From Cylicocyclus nassatus (lineage: Eukaryota > Nematoda > Chromadorea > Rhabditida > Strongylidae): a stretch of DNA of 64,000 bases. Location of the stretch: NCBI GenBank assembly GCA_958299035.1, contig CATQJL010000305.1, forward strand, positions 33,369,733 to 33,433,732. The letters run 5' to 3'. The notes beneath the pieces were generated by a model that had not been told where the DNA came from, did no database searches, and saw only the letters and a program-made list of their open reading frames with translations. Each line of letters opens with the position of its first letter. The first letter of the stretch is position 1. Both the position numbers and the translations under genes were made by a program. This document shows, piece after piece, positions 1 to 13,504 of the stretch.

Positions 1-914
1 GTTTGCCTCACAAATGGCGTGCCAATTGATTAAACAAAAACGGCTATAAAGCCACCAAGCTGCTCTATTCGACAAATCAGAGTAGCTCGTAAAGTAATGG
101 CTAGTGAGCTTTTTCATGGAGCAGAAGGGGATAATGACAGAAACCGCGGAAAAATCTTTGCAAATGGTGTCAACCGGATCTGTATCCATAGATTGAACAC
201 GATGCCAGCATACTTAGTTTCAGACAAGATCTAGTGAATCTAGAGCTTTTGTGTCTTTTGTCATATTCTCCATTCTACATTGAAAAGTGTCTATTGAATT
301 GATAGGCTGTGTTTGATAGTAACTCATTGAAGTAGATCTTGAGAACGACTAAATTAACATGAGAAAGAAATTTTCCAGGAAAGGGTGTTGTCACTACATC
401 CCTTTGAATGAGATTTATGTAACAGGTTACAGAAAGTTTGAAATATAGGAAAAAGCTTTGTAGCTCCTCCTGTCCGCATTTCAGAGACCGTCAAAATGCC
501 AGAGTACATATGCATGTCAATTTTTTGATTATCAATCTTGTCAAAACATTATTTTGAATTTTGAAGATTAAAGTCGGACAACAAAGCATGATCGGAGAAA
601 ACTTATATCAGAGGAACACAAGGGTTCGAAGATTTGCCAATCATCACCTTTTATACAAAAAGTACACCTCAGTGGCGATCCGAAGAAATTTCTTTTTGGA
701 AGAAGGGACGCCATCGACATGTTTAAGTGAACAGCGTGGCATAATTTGAAAAAATCTTGGGATGCTTTTAACCTCAAAGCTCAATTTTTTACGAAGCTAA
801 TCAAAACTTTCGTAAAATTCCAAAAAATTCCAATCAAAAGTCAAAACAAGTCACTTGCGCAGTTTCGGAACTCATAATTAAATGGTGCCGAATTCATTCA
901 AATTGTCGACTAAC

Positions 915-1175
915 CTTCCCTGGGTGTCACTTCGAGCTGCACGTGATCACCCGATCGGTATTCTCCATGAAGCACAGGTGATGCAGCAGCACATTCGTAG
1001 ATTAAATTCTATAAAAATTTTCTCCACTTTAAAAATATTTTAGTAAGCAACAAAGCAACAACACACCGGTCGCCCATCGTGGAGTTCTACGGACGAGAAT
1101 TGCAGTTTGCCATCACCATCTACGGTGATATGTCGTTTTCGAATTGATTCTATGACTGATCCCTCTTCAGTATCC
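915..1175 (-). CDS. sax-7: L1CAM Ig2 exons, second half (1067-1175 and 915-1008)
   Basis: Two exons separated by a 58-bp intron. The first starts DTEEGSVIESIRKR and has the DGDGKLQFSSVELHDGRP stretch typical of the E/F strands. The second carries the YEC cysteine and ends HVQLEVTPRE at a GTTAGT donor. Phase is consistent throughout. The next exon (linker and Ig3) was not found between 914 and 1 and probably lies beyond the window edge. Confidence 0.85.
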
Positions 1176-4100
1176 CTGAAAAAGCAGGAAATTCAGATAA
1201 TCCTTCTGCTATCACCTGTGGAATTTGTGCTTGAATGGTTTTTTCACAATTTTTATATTTTTGTATTCTTTCCTTTTCTTCATGAAAATTCTCGCTTCTG
1301 ATCCCCTAAACTATAATACACATGTTTCTATTAGCCCCCAAGAAAATCCATCATTTTCGCAGTCTCATGGCTTATCGCATTAGCAGGGGTAATGCAGCCG
1401 AGGGGAATTAGTTACTCCACTTCGGCCAGACCTCATTCCGGCCGAACAAAAGAACAACAGCGTGCTTTGGAGGCAAAAATTTGCCATGAGTTTTGGAGTA
1501 CTTGCTCTCGTTACACATAGGACTCAGGAGTGCTCGTATAGCTTGTCCTAATACTTGAGTAAATGGCGACAACTCTGAGTCGCCAGCAATGAGATTAGAT
1601 TGGGGATAATAAGATTCTGCCATCAAAAGCAACCATGAAATTTTCTCTCGTGTTGTTTTGATTAAAGTGGCGACAAAAAATGAAGTAGTGAAATGGACCT
1701 GTGGACCTTGCAGTCTAGAAAAATTCCAGGAGTAACAATGGTTCTTTTCGCACAATGTGGGTCTGCTAATTGGTTATTACACTGGCAGTAATTACCACGG
1801 ATTGATGATTCGCAGGCCTAACACGACTGGTTATTAGGTCAGAGTGGGATTTGGCCCAAGTGAAAAAAAAACAAAGGGCTAGCAAGATAAGGCCCTCGAA
1901 GAATCAGGCAAAAAAGACTACATATTGTACAAAGTAATCTGAATGCATCTCAAAAACAGAATGGAGATGAACGGAGTGCATTTCTAGTAAGTCGATATAT
2001 CGATCGGAAGCTGTTGACTTCGTGTTACGGTAGCTCAATATCAGCAGAGGTTTTTCATCTATTCAGTAGACTTCAGACATCATTTTTCTCTGATAAGGAC
2101 TCAACAAATAAGTCTATAAATGCCTGATTATAATATTGTTACTTGTAAGAAATCGCAGAAGATTATTTCAAGAAAATTTTCTAAATAAAAGTTGTTTCTT
2201 TCAACATAAAATACTTATTAGCAAGCGCGCTGACGTGTTCTAATGGAAGGTGCTTCAATGCTAGATGTTATCCCCGATGAGAAATTTTCCCGGGAAACTG
2301 ACACTGTGAGACTTGAGATTCTAGTGCTCATTTCATGTCAGTTAATGACTGCACAGCAAAACTGCGATAGATAAAGATACTGTAAAACACAACAGTCACT
2401 TGAAATTTTTATAGGTGCATTTGAGATCTTGTGTGCGTATGTATACATAAGAAATACGCCGCTGGCTTTTCTCGTGGTTTTTTCAATCGATTCTATCGAT
2501 TTATTGATTTTTAGAGCGATTTAGTCCGTGAAGCCTAATACTTGCGAACAAATGCTAAACATTTTACGAGTTCGGAAATTATAAAGATTGCCTTTCAAAA
2601 ACCATATTTTTGAGAATAATCTAGTGTAAACTACTGTAACACTGTTGTATGCATTTGGCGTTTCCAGACGTACCTATAAAGCCAGAACAATGTCGGAGGC
2701 GGTGTTCCTCTCGGGGCTATACAGTCGATGGTAAGTGAGTCTCCCTCCATCACTTGTATCTTCCTCATTGGTCGTTGTGGAAAATGTTCGAGCACTAAAG
2801 CACATGCACTTCAATTCTTTTACGCGCGTTTCTCAGTGGGGCGGTAATTGCTTCGCACCCGTACCGCCACTCGATGATTTTGTCACTGAGCTCCGAATGC
2901 CCGGCTGCTCCCCCGGGAACCGCCACTCCATCTAATCAGAGTGTTTTCCCCGTCACTAACAGACCCAACACATTCGATCTCTAACCGAAAGAGAGTTATG
3001 GGGCAGAAGCACCGCCAGGTAGGTGCTCTGCGTGAGTTTTTTTCGCAAGTCGGCTATTAGTTGAAAAAAGATTAATGGCTGGAGGTTTGTTCGCTCTAAT
3101 GGCCCCCTGACTGCCGATGTGCGAACGGCGGTGGTCGACAGGACCAACAGCTGGGCTATCCACACACAGAGAAATTCTCTCAATTGCCAGCGCTAACTCG
3201 ATCATGTCACATCACACTGCGGTCACTGCATTTTTGGGATAACGGAATTGCTGTGACGCTGCTCTATTGCAGAAAAATCGAGCATTTCGAAAAAAATGGC
3301 AAAAAATGGCAAAAAAAATCAAATAAAAGCAGTGTTCATTCCTTTCAAAAAATCTGGGAATTTCTTGCGAGTAAAAGTTACTGACGGCAATGGCGTGCTC
3401 AGCTCTAATTAGATCGAGATTAGGGTTCAAGAAGGCAATTTAAAAACCACATTGCATGGGTTTTGCGAGAAGAGTTGCTTAAGCAAAAGATTAAACAACA
3501 AAAATACAAACATTACGACAAGAGTGGAAGTGAGATTGTTCCGTGTTTTTAAGAAACCTTATTAACCTCTAGGAACGGCTAATGAGTAAAAATAACTCAG
3601 CGAGATCTGGTAATTAAGGGCAATAAAATTTCAAATACTCAGTAATGATTTTATTAGCAAAAAAGTGATTTGATTCAAGCAGAAAATTCAAGAGATTCTG
3701 AAAATAGAAGTTTGAAGAAACAAAGTAAACGAGACATAGTAGGAATATCTTCGACTAAAGTTTAGCGCCCTTTAGGCTTTAGATTTCTTACAATTAGCAT
3801 GATCAAAGATTTACCATCATACTCAAAGTTCAAAGTGATTTTCGCCCAAGTCGTGATGGAAAAATATTATTTCGAGTAAAAAAATAATGTACGACCTTTT
3901 GGCGGTTTTTGGAAGAGGCAAGTTCTTGTGCAAATGTTCATTATAATTGGAAAGAGTAACATAATAGAAACTAATGATCAGTTCCATTTTAGGAGCTTAA
4001 AAAGTGTTTTTAGAAAGGTAGGTATATTACAGTTGTCTTCTACTACAGATAGAAAATTTTGAATAGTTATTCTATGTATAATGTAAAGGTTCAGGATTTT

Positions 4101-5890
4101 GTAATTGCGTGTCAAAAAATATTTTCTAGCTAGCCTAATAGTATATGAGTATTTATTGAGTTTTTATGATAGTATTGTGAGAAGCCCCTATACTCCATTT
4201 TTTGCGTAGTACCCACCAATTTCTAAATTCTTCTCTTGCGCTACCCAATTTCTCAGGGCATATCCCCAGAGAATTTATACGCTCTGGTGCTAGACTTTTT
4301 CGAGCAAATTAACAAAAAGTTATCCTTTGCGCGAGTAAAAGAAATTAATCAAGTCACCAGCAGACATTGCTGCAAAAGGCACTTTGCAGAAATTGAGTTT
4401 GAAATGTCTTAATCAAATCTGCTGAGAATATTTATTTTTGGCAGCAAAGCCGTTAATGTTTGAAGAAGGCAAAAAAGTGAAACAAACCTCCCAGACGTAG
4501 ATGCACTTTGTTGGAAACGGCAGTACCGAAAATATTAGAAACGAAACATTGATAGTAGCCTTGATGATATCGTTTCGGTCGAACGAATTGTATGGTCCCA
4601 GATTGGCCAGCTCTTACCCACTCGATATCTCCTCCAATTCTTAGGGGTACACCATTTTTGTACCATGTAAATCTGTAAGCGATTTGGATCAATGGTCTGC
4701 TGGTTACTTTAAGTTATTGTAATCCTCTGCTTACGAATCCGCATTCTCAGAAGCTTGACACTTCAGTGTTGGACGAGCATGAGGGCTCAGATTATCGTCC
4801 AGTTGGTACCACACTTCCTCCGGTGGTTGTACGAGAAGTTTTGGGGGACCTCAAAAAATTTAGTCTTTTTTCTGATTGGCAGTACTTGAGTAGGTTTGTT
4901 TGAGCGTTATTTCTGTGCTGTACTGAATGAAATCAAACACACATAAATGGATTGTTCACGACGTTACTCAAATCCTGCCCAGGGCTCGGTACAGGTGGCA
5001 AATTGGATATCTTTTCTGGGACAAAAAGCAAAGGGGATATCGTTTTATGGGTCCAAAATTGAGTTTAATACTCGATTCGGATTTCGGGTAAGGATCAAAG
5101 GGGGTTCGGTGATTTTGCGAAAATCAAGGGGACTTAATTCTTAGCTTTGGAAAGCCACCTTTTCCCGAGCTCTATTCTGCCTCGCCTTGAAACAACATCA
5201 GAAAGTATAGGATTAACAGATTGTTACAGAAATGTGAACTGAAAAATTAGAAAAAAAATAAACAAGAGAGCACCATTTTCAAGACTTATGTTTTGTTTTT
5301 CTTTTGAATTGTGCCCTTTCATCAAAAATAATATGGCATCTAACATAATGAATAAGATGTGTCCACAATTTACGTTGACAAACTTTGATTGAACTTTGAT
5401 TTTTTGTTAGATCGACACGAACAAAATGAAATTGAAGTTGTTTTTTTCAAAGATTTTTCCTTCTCTTCCAATTGGCATACAACTTTCAAGTTTCGATGAA
5501 TTCACTACCTCTAAAAAGGCTGGTTTGAGCAAATATTCACTGAAAAACAGTGCGAGACACTTCCGATAGTTCTCACCGATATCGCTACCTTTCATCGGAC
5601 GCAAGTATTTAAGATTAGTTTTGGTCATCTTTTCAAATTTGACTTGTAAAAATTTTGTGGATACATGTTGAATATAACTTTGGAAAAATAAATTTTTGAA
5701 AGTGCATTTGGCACGCTATTTTCAACACCGATAAGGTCAAAAAGGGAAATCTTCAGATTGAACAGCTGTTTATCCCCTCTCAAATATATTCTCTGCAGAA
5801 TTTTTTTAGCCTTCCAAACTAACCGAATGTAGAGCTGCCAGCATTTGCTAATTCCAGAATGGCAAATGCCCCTATAATTACCGTCACCAT
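915..5890 (-). CDS. sax-7: L1CAM/neuroglian-family cell adhesion molecule, 5' part (signal peptide, Ig1, Ig2)
   Basis: Six exons join in phase: 5824-5890, 4735-4849, 4488-4672, 2674-2794, 1067-1175 and 915-1008. All have GT donors and AG acceptors. They encode about 230 residues; the last exon ends one base into a codon, so the gene continues past position 1. Exon 1 gives a signal peptide (MVTVIIGAFAILELANA). Ig1 starts PPKLLVQPPEEVWYQ, with Cys near residues 53 and 103, Trp near 64 and a GYYQCFVSNIFGTAVSN end. Ig2 has Cys near 147 and 205 and Trp near 160, and ends YECAAASP. This is the Ig1-Ig2 layout of the L1CAM family: transmembrane homophilic adhesion proteins that maintain neuron and axon position. 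The symbol is tentative because lad-2, the other nematode L1CAM gene, cannot be excluded without the downstream Ig, FnIII and cytoplasmic exons. The last base of the final exon and the missing 3' portion lie outside or unlocated. Confidence 0.85.
2674..2794 (-). CDS. sax-7: L1CAM Ig2 exon, first half
   Basis: The 121-bp exon lies between a CTTTAG acceptor and a GTACGT donor. It encodes the start of Ig2 (LEHFPQRPM, then MEGDSLTIDC, then PPPTLFWLYR). Cys and Trp sit at the spacing expected of an Ig fold. It is completed by the two short exons downstream at 1067-1175 and 915-1008. The opposite strand carries misleading splice-like signals around the same segment (see rejected items). Confidence 0.87.
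4488..4849 (-). CDS. sax-7: L1CAM Ig1 exons (4735-4849 and 4488-4672)
   Basis: Two exons separated by a 62-bp intron encode a complete Ig-like domain. The first exon carries the A/B strands and the first Cys (TLKCQAS). The second starts FTWYKNGVPL, holds the invariant Trp, and ends with the GYYQC second Cys and FGTAVSNKVHLRLG. The intron interrupts the B-C region as in other L1-family genes (family knowledge). Donor GTTTGT and acceptor TTACAG are canonical for nematodes. Confidence 0.88.
5824..5890 (-). CDS. sax-7: L1CAM gene exon 1: start codon and signal peptide
   Basis: The ATG is at 5890-5888. It opens a 22-codon hydrophobic leader with a plausible cleavage after the Ala-Asn-Ala motif, and ends at a GTTAGT donor in phase 1. 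That phase matches the Ig1 exon acceptor at 4850, giving Gly at the junction followed by PPKLL. A TTTTTCCAG tract ends at 5937, 46 bases upstream of the ATG; it could be a spliced-leader trans-splice acceptor or an ordinary 3' splice site of a 5' UTR exon. The start was chosen because it is the only leader in this spacer that fits both phase and hydrophobicity. Confidence 0.75.
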
Positions 5891-5936
5891 CGCATTGGGA
5901 CCAATCAGTCTGGTGAAACGGCTTTTCTGGAAAAAT

Positions 5937-5945
5937 CTTTGTCAT
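5937..5945 (-). promoter_or_regulatory. Candidate spliced-leader or 5'-UTR acceptor for the L1CAM gene
   Basis: A TTTTTCCAG tract on the minus strand ends 46 bases before the start codon at 5890. Nematode mRNAs are often trans-spliced at such sites. Use here is inferred; only a mature transcript would show it. Confidence 0.35.
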
Positions 5946-8900
5946 ACGAGGAAAGGGAAATGCTTTGAGATAATGAAGGCGGAAGACTGAGGTCTTCCAA
6001 AAATAAATTTGGAAGCACGAAATGCTGCCACACAGCCAGCAGACAGAAGGAAGGAAGACTGCATGAACAATCCAATCTGGACGAGCTAATTTGCAGTGGA
6101 TGCGCAAGAATCATGCTTAGAATAGCAATTGTGGCCCCTGTATTTGCATATCGCCTTATTACGACATCCCCAGCAATTAAAGACGGACGGACCAGCCGGT
6201 GGCTGTTACAGCCGAGAATTTTTAACTGCCCCACACCTGGCGTTGTGCTAATCAGGCGTAAGAGAAAGTGATCAGTGCTATGCGGAAGGAAGGCTCGTGT
6301 GCTAGGGAGGGGGGGGGGGGGAGTGGGAGGAAGAAGACATTTCGCTGTTCTGAGGGATCAAATGGGTCGGCGATGCTCGCGAATAGCCAGCCAAGCCCTT
6401 CCGGAATAGAAAATTACTCGAGCACCAAAGGCAGACCGCCCCCGAAGCGAACGTCCGAACTACGGCATCGACATCCTCAATCAAACTGTCGCCACCCGTC
6501 AGGGGGTAACGCCTCCCCGTGCGAGATTTTTTTTTTCGCCTCCACGCCGCTTCCCCCCTAAGTCTTAAGGAAAATTTCATTTGTCCCTGCGGTGATGAAA
6601 CGTTGGAGAATCGATGATTTTCGGGAGCAGTCGTCCTGTTATTGGCGGCTTCCGCCACCGAGCAAAGGACAGAGCTGAATAGACTAAATCAGTGGCCCCT
6701 TGTGAAGACGTCAGCGACGACCTCCGATTTAGCGGCTGCAAACTCGCAATGCGCTTCCACGTCAAGGGCAAAACCAGTATCAAAGTTCAGAGAGCGAGCT
6801 GAGTGAAGAGTTAGTTGCATAGGCAAGAATGAGTAACCAGATATGGGAATCGAGTAATCTTCCCATGCTTGAGAGTGAAAATGAGTCGCATGCATTATAG
6901 AAGCTCTCCAGGCTTTCAAAATCTACGATACGCGCTTGATGCCTCATTTTTTTTTATGATATTCGCATCCGTCTCAGAAGTCAGGCATGGCCAAGCAATA
7001 GCGAGGTTGCCCCGAAATAATCTAAAAAACTGGCCGTACAAAATTTCACATATTTTGTATTGCATTGTTACCTTGTATACTACTCTTTTTGGCGCATCGC
7101 TGAGTACATTGCATAAATGAATAAATAAATATTAGGTAATCAAAATCTGTTTTATACTAGCATGATGAAAGTATTGAACCATTTAAAAATTTTCATTATC
7201 AGTTCCTGGATCAAATTCAACTTTACAGTATGGTGTCCATGGAAGAAAATCGTTTTGATGATTTAAAAAATGTCGGAATTGTTTTTGGCTAATTTTCAAC
7301 CTCGCATCAAACGCTTAGGGTCAGACCGGATGGATCTTTAAGGATAAGCAAATACAAGTATAAAAATTCTCAGAAAATGAGACGGGCTAAAAGCCTGTTG
7401 GAAATTTGAGAACTTGCCATTTCCTCCAAAAAAATTCTGTGCACTCTCTCAGAAAAAAATTTCTTTATCACTGCATTATGCATTTTGATGAAAAATAAAA
7501 TATGTGAAACTTTTCGAAAATTTGAAAGAAAAAGTAAAAAAAACCATGAAACTCATGGTTGAACAAGAATGAGTGAGAAGTTACGGCTGAGTGGTAGCTT
7601 ATTTCTGTTTTATAAATGCGGTGTTTTCGGTTCATGTTTCCAGCATTATAAGTGTAATAGGTTAGCACATAAGTTTTACGACTAATTTTGTAACTTTTCT
7701 TTTTTTGAGTGTAACGTTTATATTTAGGCAAAATGTAGATTAGATGGTAGGGTACAAATGTGCGCAAACAGTTTGATTTTTGATGACAGAGTGGAGAAAA
7801 TGCACGCATTTTTCGAAAGCAGGTCAAAATCGAAATTTCAAAGGTTCGAAGAACAAAAAAGTCGTTCTTAGTCTGAATCAAAGCAACAAGCCGAAGCTGT
7901 ATGATCAGAAGAGAGTCTTCTATTGAAAATCTGGATACAGTTTTGTTTTCATGTTTTTCATTTAGACTGAGAAGGGCTTTATTTTTGGTTTTCCGACTCG
8001 TGAAATTTCGAATTTCCAGCTCCCGAAAAATGCGTAAATTTTCTCCATTTTGCTACCAAAAACCAAACTGTTTGCACATACTTGTAGCCTGGTATCTAAT
8101 CTACATTATGCTCAAAAATAAATGTGTCACACTCAAAAAGGGAAAAGCACAAAATTATTGTAGAACATATGTGAACCTATTACTTAGAATGGCTGCCAAG
8201 CCGAATCAGAGCAACTCAATGCGTTTACGCAGTAACTCTTGTAGTAAGTTGTGCGCTAACTCAAAAAAGCATATAGAATGCACTTTTCAGTATGTAATAA
8301 ATGCATTACTTAGGCAAGCAGCTTAGACATCTCGTCTTCGTAGAGTGTAGATCCCACGCAGACATTCGCTGCAAGAGCATTTAATATTCAGCGCGAGTTA
8401 CTTGACGATGAATGCGCAAAGAAATGCATTTGTATCATGACAGTAGAGAGATGATAAGCAATTAATGTTGGTCTCGTATCGGATAATTAATATAGTTCAT
8501 CTTTTGATTATAAGAAAAAGATCGTTAGAAAAGTGTGTGTACTGTAACTATTTGAGTCTACAATAAAACAGTTATGAATACTGAGTTCATGAAAGCATTA
8601 TTGTAAGAAATAGACTTTTGTCATTGTGGTCCATAAAATGGAAAAAGAAGACTATATGTGTAGAAGTTTTTGTGATCCAGTATCTAAGAGTTCAAAAATC
8701 AAATCAATATATGGACGTTATAGCGCGCTTATATGCAGATAAATATAAATTACAAAGTATGCATATAATTAACAAACATGTAGAAATAGGATAGTTATGA
8801 TCTTCTTCAATATGATTGTTTGTATGATTTTTTTGGATAACTTTGACATACTTTTTGGATTTTTTTCAAAAATTTTTGGCGCACTTTTGTGTATAACATA

Positions 8901-11900
8901 AATAAATTAATTAAATTTTACAAAATATGCATATGGGTGAACGCAAAACTATTATGAGAATGAGATATGCGTGGTTAGAGGAAAAATTATGTGGCTTAAA
9001 GTAAATGACTCACACTTACAGTGCAAATTATTTCTTCTCCCTGACAAGAACTATTAATGGATAAAATGGCAGTTTCTCAAGTTTTTTGTCTCCGAAAGTA
9101 ATGTGCACTGCACCTGCTCCATAATTATTCATACCTTAAGCTGCAGAGATAATAATGTCGTATCTTAGGCGACCGCGACAGTAAAGCACCCACAAGGACA
9201 ATGAAGGTACCATTTATTAGAGGGCAGCAAGTTTTACAAAACCTTCTGGCATAAGAGATTTGCATGACTCGAAATTGCATAAATATGAAAGCATCATCTC
9301 TCCCCCCCCCCCCCCCCCACCTCCCCCTTCCCCGGAGGCTCGAAGCACAAAAGCCAAAATTTTCGCCTTGATAAAACTCTTTATTACTCCACCTATACAA
9401 TTTCAAAGCATTAGGTTGTAACAGAATTAATGCAGGTTTTCCAAATTTTGAGTTTGGACTACTATAGCTTTTCAAAGAAATATTCAATCGTTTGCAGTAA
9501 AAACTAATGCAATCAGCAAGCCTTTGCCAATTTAGTACGCACTGCTAGTCGTTGTAGCTTCACCGACAAAAACTTATAGCCTGACTGCCAAAAGTTTTCT
9601 TGGAAAACCTTTAGTCTGAGAGACCTCAACTTACTAAACAACCTAGTAGGATGATACAAACTTCACTCATATGTATATGGTAATCGGTTGTGCAGCAGCG
9701 TTAAGCTTAAATTTTTTGAAAAAATTTCTGCTAGAGAATATCGCAAAAAATTTTTTGATCAGTCATTCTTATCAATTGCTCTGAATAAGCGAAAAGTCGT
9801 TTTTTGCTGTATTTTTTGAAAATTTTGTTGCCGCCGAAAAGAATAACAGCCTGCGATTTTTTTTTGCTATCAAATGTCCTATGTATTCTGCAATTCCTTC
9901 ACGCTTGGAATTTTTATACGCCGCAGAATGACAGCAGCGGTTATTTGGGTTTGAAATGAGTTCTCTCAGGAATTTTATTTCAGAAACTAATGAAATTATC
10001 TAGAAACTCTTGAAAAATCTGCTTCAAGGTGCATTTTGTAGCGCAGGTCACATGCAAACATTACGCCAGTCTGCAGAACATTCCGGTTTTTCGCGGCGTA
10101 TTTAGAGCAAAAGTTTAGAAGGAGAAGATTTCAGAGTGATTTCTCTATGAATCCACTCTCCTTGAAATGAAAGCATGATCGGGAAGCTAGAAGAAGAGTG
10201 CTTTCAGATGATACGTATAGTTTCCTAATAGAATGGAATTTTGTTTTGAACCAGCACTTTGAAAAAGAGATGTGAAAAACCTGCATCAAATCTGTTACAA
10301 TCTAATAGAAGCATAGCTCCATTTTGTGGAAATATTTGGAGAATGGCAAACTCCCCTCTTAGCAGTCCTAAGTTTTTTCTATGAGTACTATAACCAGTAA
10401 ACATCACAGAGGTGCTTTTGGACGGGAACGAGGAGAATGCAGAAACAAAATGTTCTTCGACGATGGGTTGCATTGGGTAGGTGTTCCGAGCATTTTCTTA
10501 GCAGATTTTGGCCATGGAACTTGCAGAAGGCCCGAGCATTTTTTTTTCGCAAAATCAAGTTAATTTCAAAACATCTGAAACTTTTTTCTTGCAAACAAGC
10601 AAACTGTAACGCATTCTTATAGCTCAATGTAGACATTTTTGAGGGTTTATTGATCCAATCTTAGAGAAAAGGACTTCTTCTGCGTCCAACATTTCAAGCA
10701 ATAAAATATTATTATCATGTAGTGAGTTGAACAGTACAGTGTCCTAAGTCCTAGTGATTCCAATTTTAGCTTGCAAAACGACATTTTTTTAGCCTGATAG
10801 GTGCAGCAGGTTGATTTGCACCGAAAATAAAAACGTTGCTGCTGTACTACTTTGCTCAACTACATTCTATGAGCTACAAATATAGAAAGTAATTAACACG
10901 ACATTGGCAGTTAAGCAGCGTGTAGCTATACGGGGCACTGCCTTAATGCTCGCAATTCTCTTGCATAGTCATGGAGCAGACAAGGGTAAATGGCTAGTCT
11001 GCAAGTGACAATAGAGTGTTTTTTCGTAAAGTGAAAAAACTTTCGTTCTTTCTGCAAATGGCAATGATCCACGAGCTTGATGTTTATATTTGGTTGCAGA
11101 GGTTCTAGATAGAAATCATTAAAATTCAATTCCTTTCTGGGAAACTAGTCAATTTGTACATATACTTCAAGCAGTGGCGGACCGAGAGAGGGGAAAAGGG
11201 AGATTGCACCACTCCCCCCCCCCCCCCCGAATAAATCGCGAAATTTCTGGAAGTCACTTGCATAAGCTATAGAAATGTGACTTTTTTATACTTCCAAATA
11301 AATGAAATTGTGTATAAATTTTTTTAAAATCAATTTAGCTTTGTAAGAAATTTTCGGATTTCGAGGTCACGGGCCCGCAAAAAATTGGGAATTATCCAAA
11401 AAAATTTCGAAAAAAATTACTTGATGAATATAGAAATAAGCGAAATAAGCAAATCTGTTGAAAATGGAGATTGTTAGGAGTATACGATTTGGTGCAAAAC
11501 TCTATCAACCCAATATTGCTAGTCAGGACTCGGTTCATGAAGTGTATTTCTGTTTCCTGAACACTAATGAATCAAGAATTGCAGCAATAATTAGGTAAAA
11601 AAAGCTTTCAAAAGGAAATTAGGAGACATTTTAGAGCTTATATTTTGAGTCAGTGTTCAGACAAATGATCTGGTCCAAGTCTGCGCAAGCAATCATTGTT
11701 CTCACGTAGAGAAGAGAGTACGGTCTGGGTTAGAGTCCAGAATTGCACTTCTCGGCAAAACGCCTCATATGAGTTGTCTTGGCAAGGTTCGTTCAGGTCT
11801 CCAATTAAGTTTCATGCAAAAAATTTAGGTACCCAGATTTACCTAAACTTCACTTTTAATGTCTGAAAATACCTTCTAAGGTAAAGAATGGCTTTGGGTG

Positions 11901-13308
11901 AAAGCTTAGAATTGAATTCTTCGATCGGGAACATGCCATACTACTTGTAGCTTGGGCAAAGACCTAGGTAAAACCTCCCAGGTAGTTTTTACGTAGGAGA
12001 ATGAGTATCCACGCTTCCTTGATACTGTCTTTAACGTTCGAAATTCCTCATTTGTAATAGTGATTGTGAAATAAGACACTATGGTACGGTTTTTGTTTTC
12101 AAACCTACGGAGTGTTTCTAATATTGGTTACGTTTGAGATATCATCTACATCTGCTCGTACGATTGCGTTTCATGAGTCTTCGAATTTGCTTCGATTTCT
12201 GCAGAATCTGCGAACATTAAGCAGCCCATTCGCTCATCATGAAACATTCTGAGCTGCGGATTTCATTGCGTCAGTACTTTTTGTTTTCCGTCTGAATTTC
12301 TGCAAACTTTGCAGGCAACTTAATTAGACAAAAGTACGACAGCTACTACAGCAGCTTAGCTCAAGGCTATGCCAAAAGAAGATAACAAGATTTAGTTGTA
12401 AAATTAAGTACATTTGTGAGTGAATCAAGAGTAAAAAGCTTTGGAGAACTTTGTAGTAAGTTTCTTGCGGATGCGATTCAAAGTTGGCAAAACTATTAAG
12501 TGGGTTCAAGGTTCGTTCGTCAGTTTTTCAAAAAATCATGACTTTTTCGACTCGATGAATTTCTTAGGGTTTATATTCATCTGAAAAAGGAAAAAGATTC
12601 TTTTTACACTACCTTTGCTGTGAGTCGGTGTGAAAAAGCTGGAAAGTTAAAACTGAAAAAAATTACTCAAGATTGTCATTTTCCAAGCAAGGCCGCCAAA
12701 AATTCTGAGAGTATTTTTTTATGATGGAGAAAGTTATGCCCTTTACTATACTCCCTTTCGCATGATTTAAAACGAAAAAGATCGAGAGTCAAAAGCAAAT
12801 AAAAAGAATACTCCAGTTTTGCGAATTTCAGCATGCTCAAAAAAAGCCTAAAATCGTCACAGCAGAGACGGAAACGGTCATAAACATGGGTTTTGTGACA
12901 TTCTCTTTCTAGCTGAGAGAAAATCGTGGCAATCGAGAGCAATTTTGGTTTGCGTGGAGAACGCAGACCCGAAAATCCGGAAAGATTACGAGAATCAAAA
13001 TTGCTTTCGATCAGCACAAATTTCGCTCAATTAGAAAGAGATTATGAGAAAGTTACTCTTGAGTAATTTTTTTCAATTGCAACGAAGATTCAGTTCGGCA
13101 AATAAACGAAAAATGGACGTGGATAAGAGTCGCGAGAGCTTGAAACAAGAAGTTTGATAGGCTCTAGCCTTTTTTGGTATGAAAGTAGCGGTTTCTTATC
13201 ACTGCTCATTTCTGCTCTATTTATTTCTCAGCACTAACAGACATTGAGAAGAATCAGAATTTATTAGTAAGCGAAGCTAGAACGGTAGATGCCAACAAGT
13301 AAAAGGAA
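5946..13308. other. Intergenic spacer between fibulin and L1CAM genes
   Basis: No supported coding exon was found on either strand. Open frames here are short or lack partners in phase. The spacer contains a 13-G run near 6309, a 17-C run near 9302, a 15-C run near 11214 and a foldback repeat at about 7640-8200. Near 11173 is a fragment beginning CAGTGGCGGACCGAGAG, which recurs inverted near 15100. Confidence 0.6.
7640..8200. repeat. Foldback (inverted-repeat) element
   Basis: The minus strand of about 7640-7880 and the plus strand of about 7960-8200 are diverged copies of one sequence. Both translate to the same peptide signature (FSP-C-QK-NCL, then LIYI), which is how the symmetry shows. 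Arms are about 230-240 bp around an 80-bp spacer. It probably derives from a non-autonomous DNA transposon. No transposase or clear target duplication is visible. Confidence 0.65.
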
Positions 13309-13314
13309 TTTATT
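13309..13314 (-). promoter_or_regulatory. fbl-1: Poly(A) signal AATAAA for the fibulin-1D end
   Basis: AATAAA on the minus strand lies about 190 bases after the fibulin-1D stop codon, a normal nematode 3' UTR length. The UTR it defines includes a 10-base G/C run at 13483-13492. It is the only AATAAA seen at a suitable distance. Confidence 0.55.
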
Positions 13315-13504
13315 CATAGCAAAAAAATTCGAGACTAGAAGAATGGATACGAATATACACATGAGAGCAGCGACGGCAAAAACTGCACACACACAGTCAT
13401 CGGCCGTAGAGCTCAACAATCACGAATGGAACGCTCAGACGAAAATGTTACACATTAGTCGAGTCGTCGGATCGGGATGAGCGGGGGGGGGGATGATGGT
13501 GAGG

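Noticed and set aside
2667..2735. Apparent plus-strand exon between TTTCCAG and GTAAGTG with a Cys/Arg-rich reading
   Set aside because: The same bases on the minus strand encode the L1CAM Ig2 segment PPPTLFWLYR in phase with flanking exons; the plus-strand signals are coincidental.
5625..6107. 160-codon minus-strand open frame
   Set aside because: It overlaps the L1CAM leader exon in another frame, lacks recognised motifs and has no phase-compatible partners.
6268..6783. Overlapping open frames on both strands near the G run
   Set aside because: These are driven by local GC-rich, low-complexity sequence with no domain or conserved splice structure.
12676..13017. 113-codon minus-strand open frame between fibulin and L1CAM
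   Set aside because: No splice partners or recognised family; such lengths are expected by chance in this composition.
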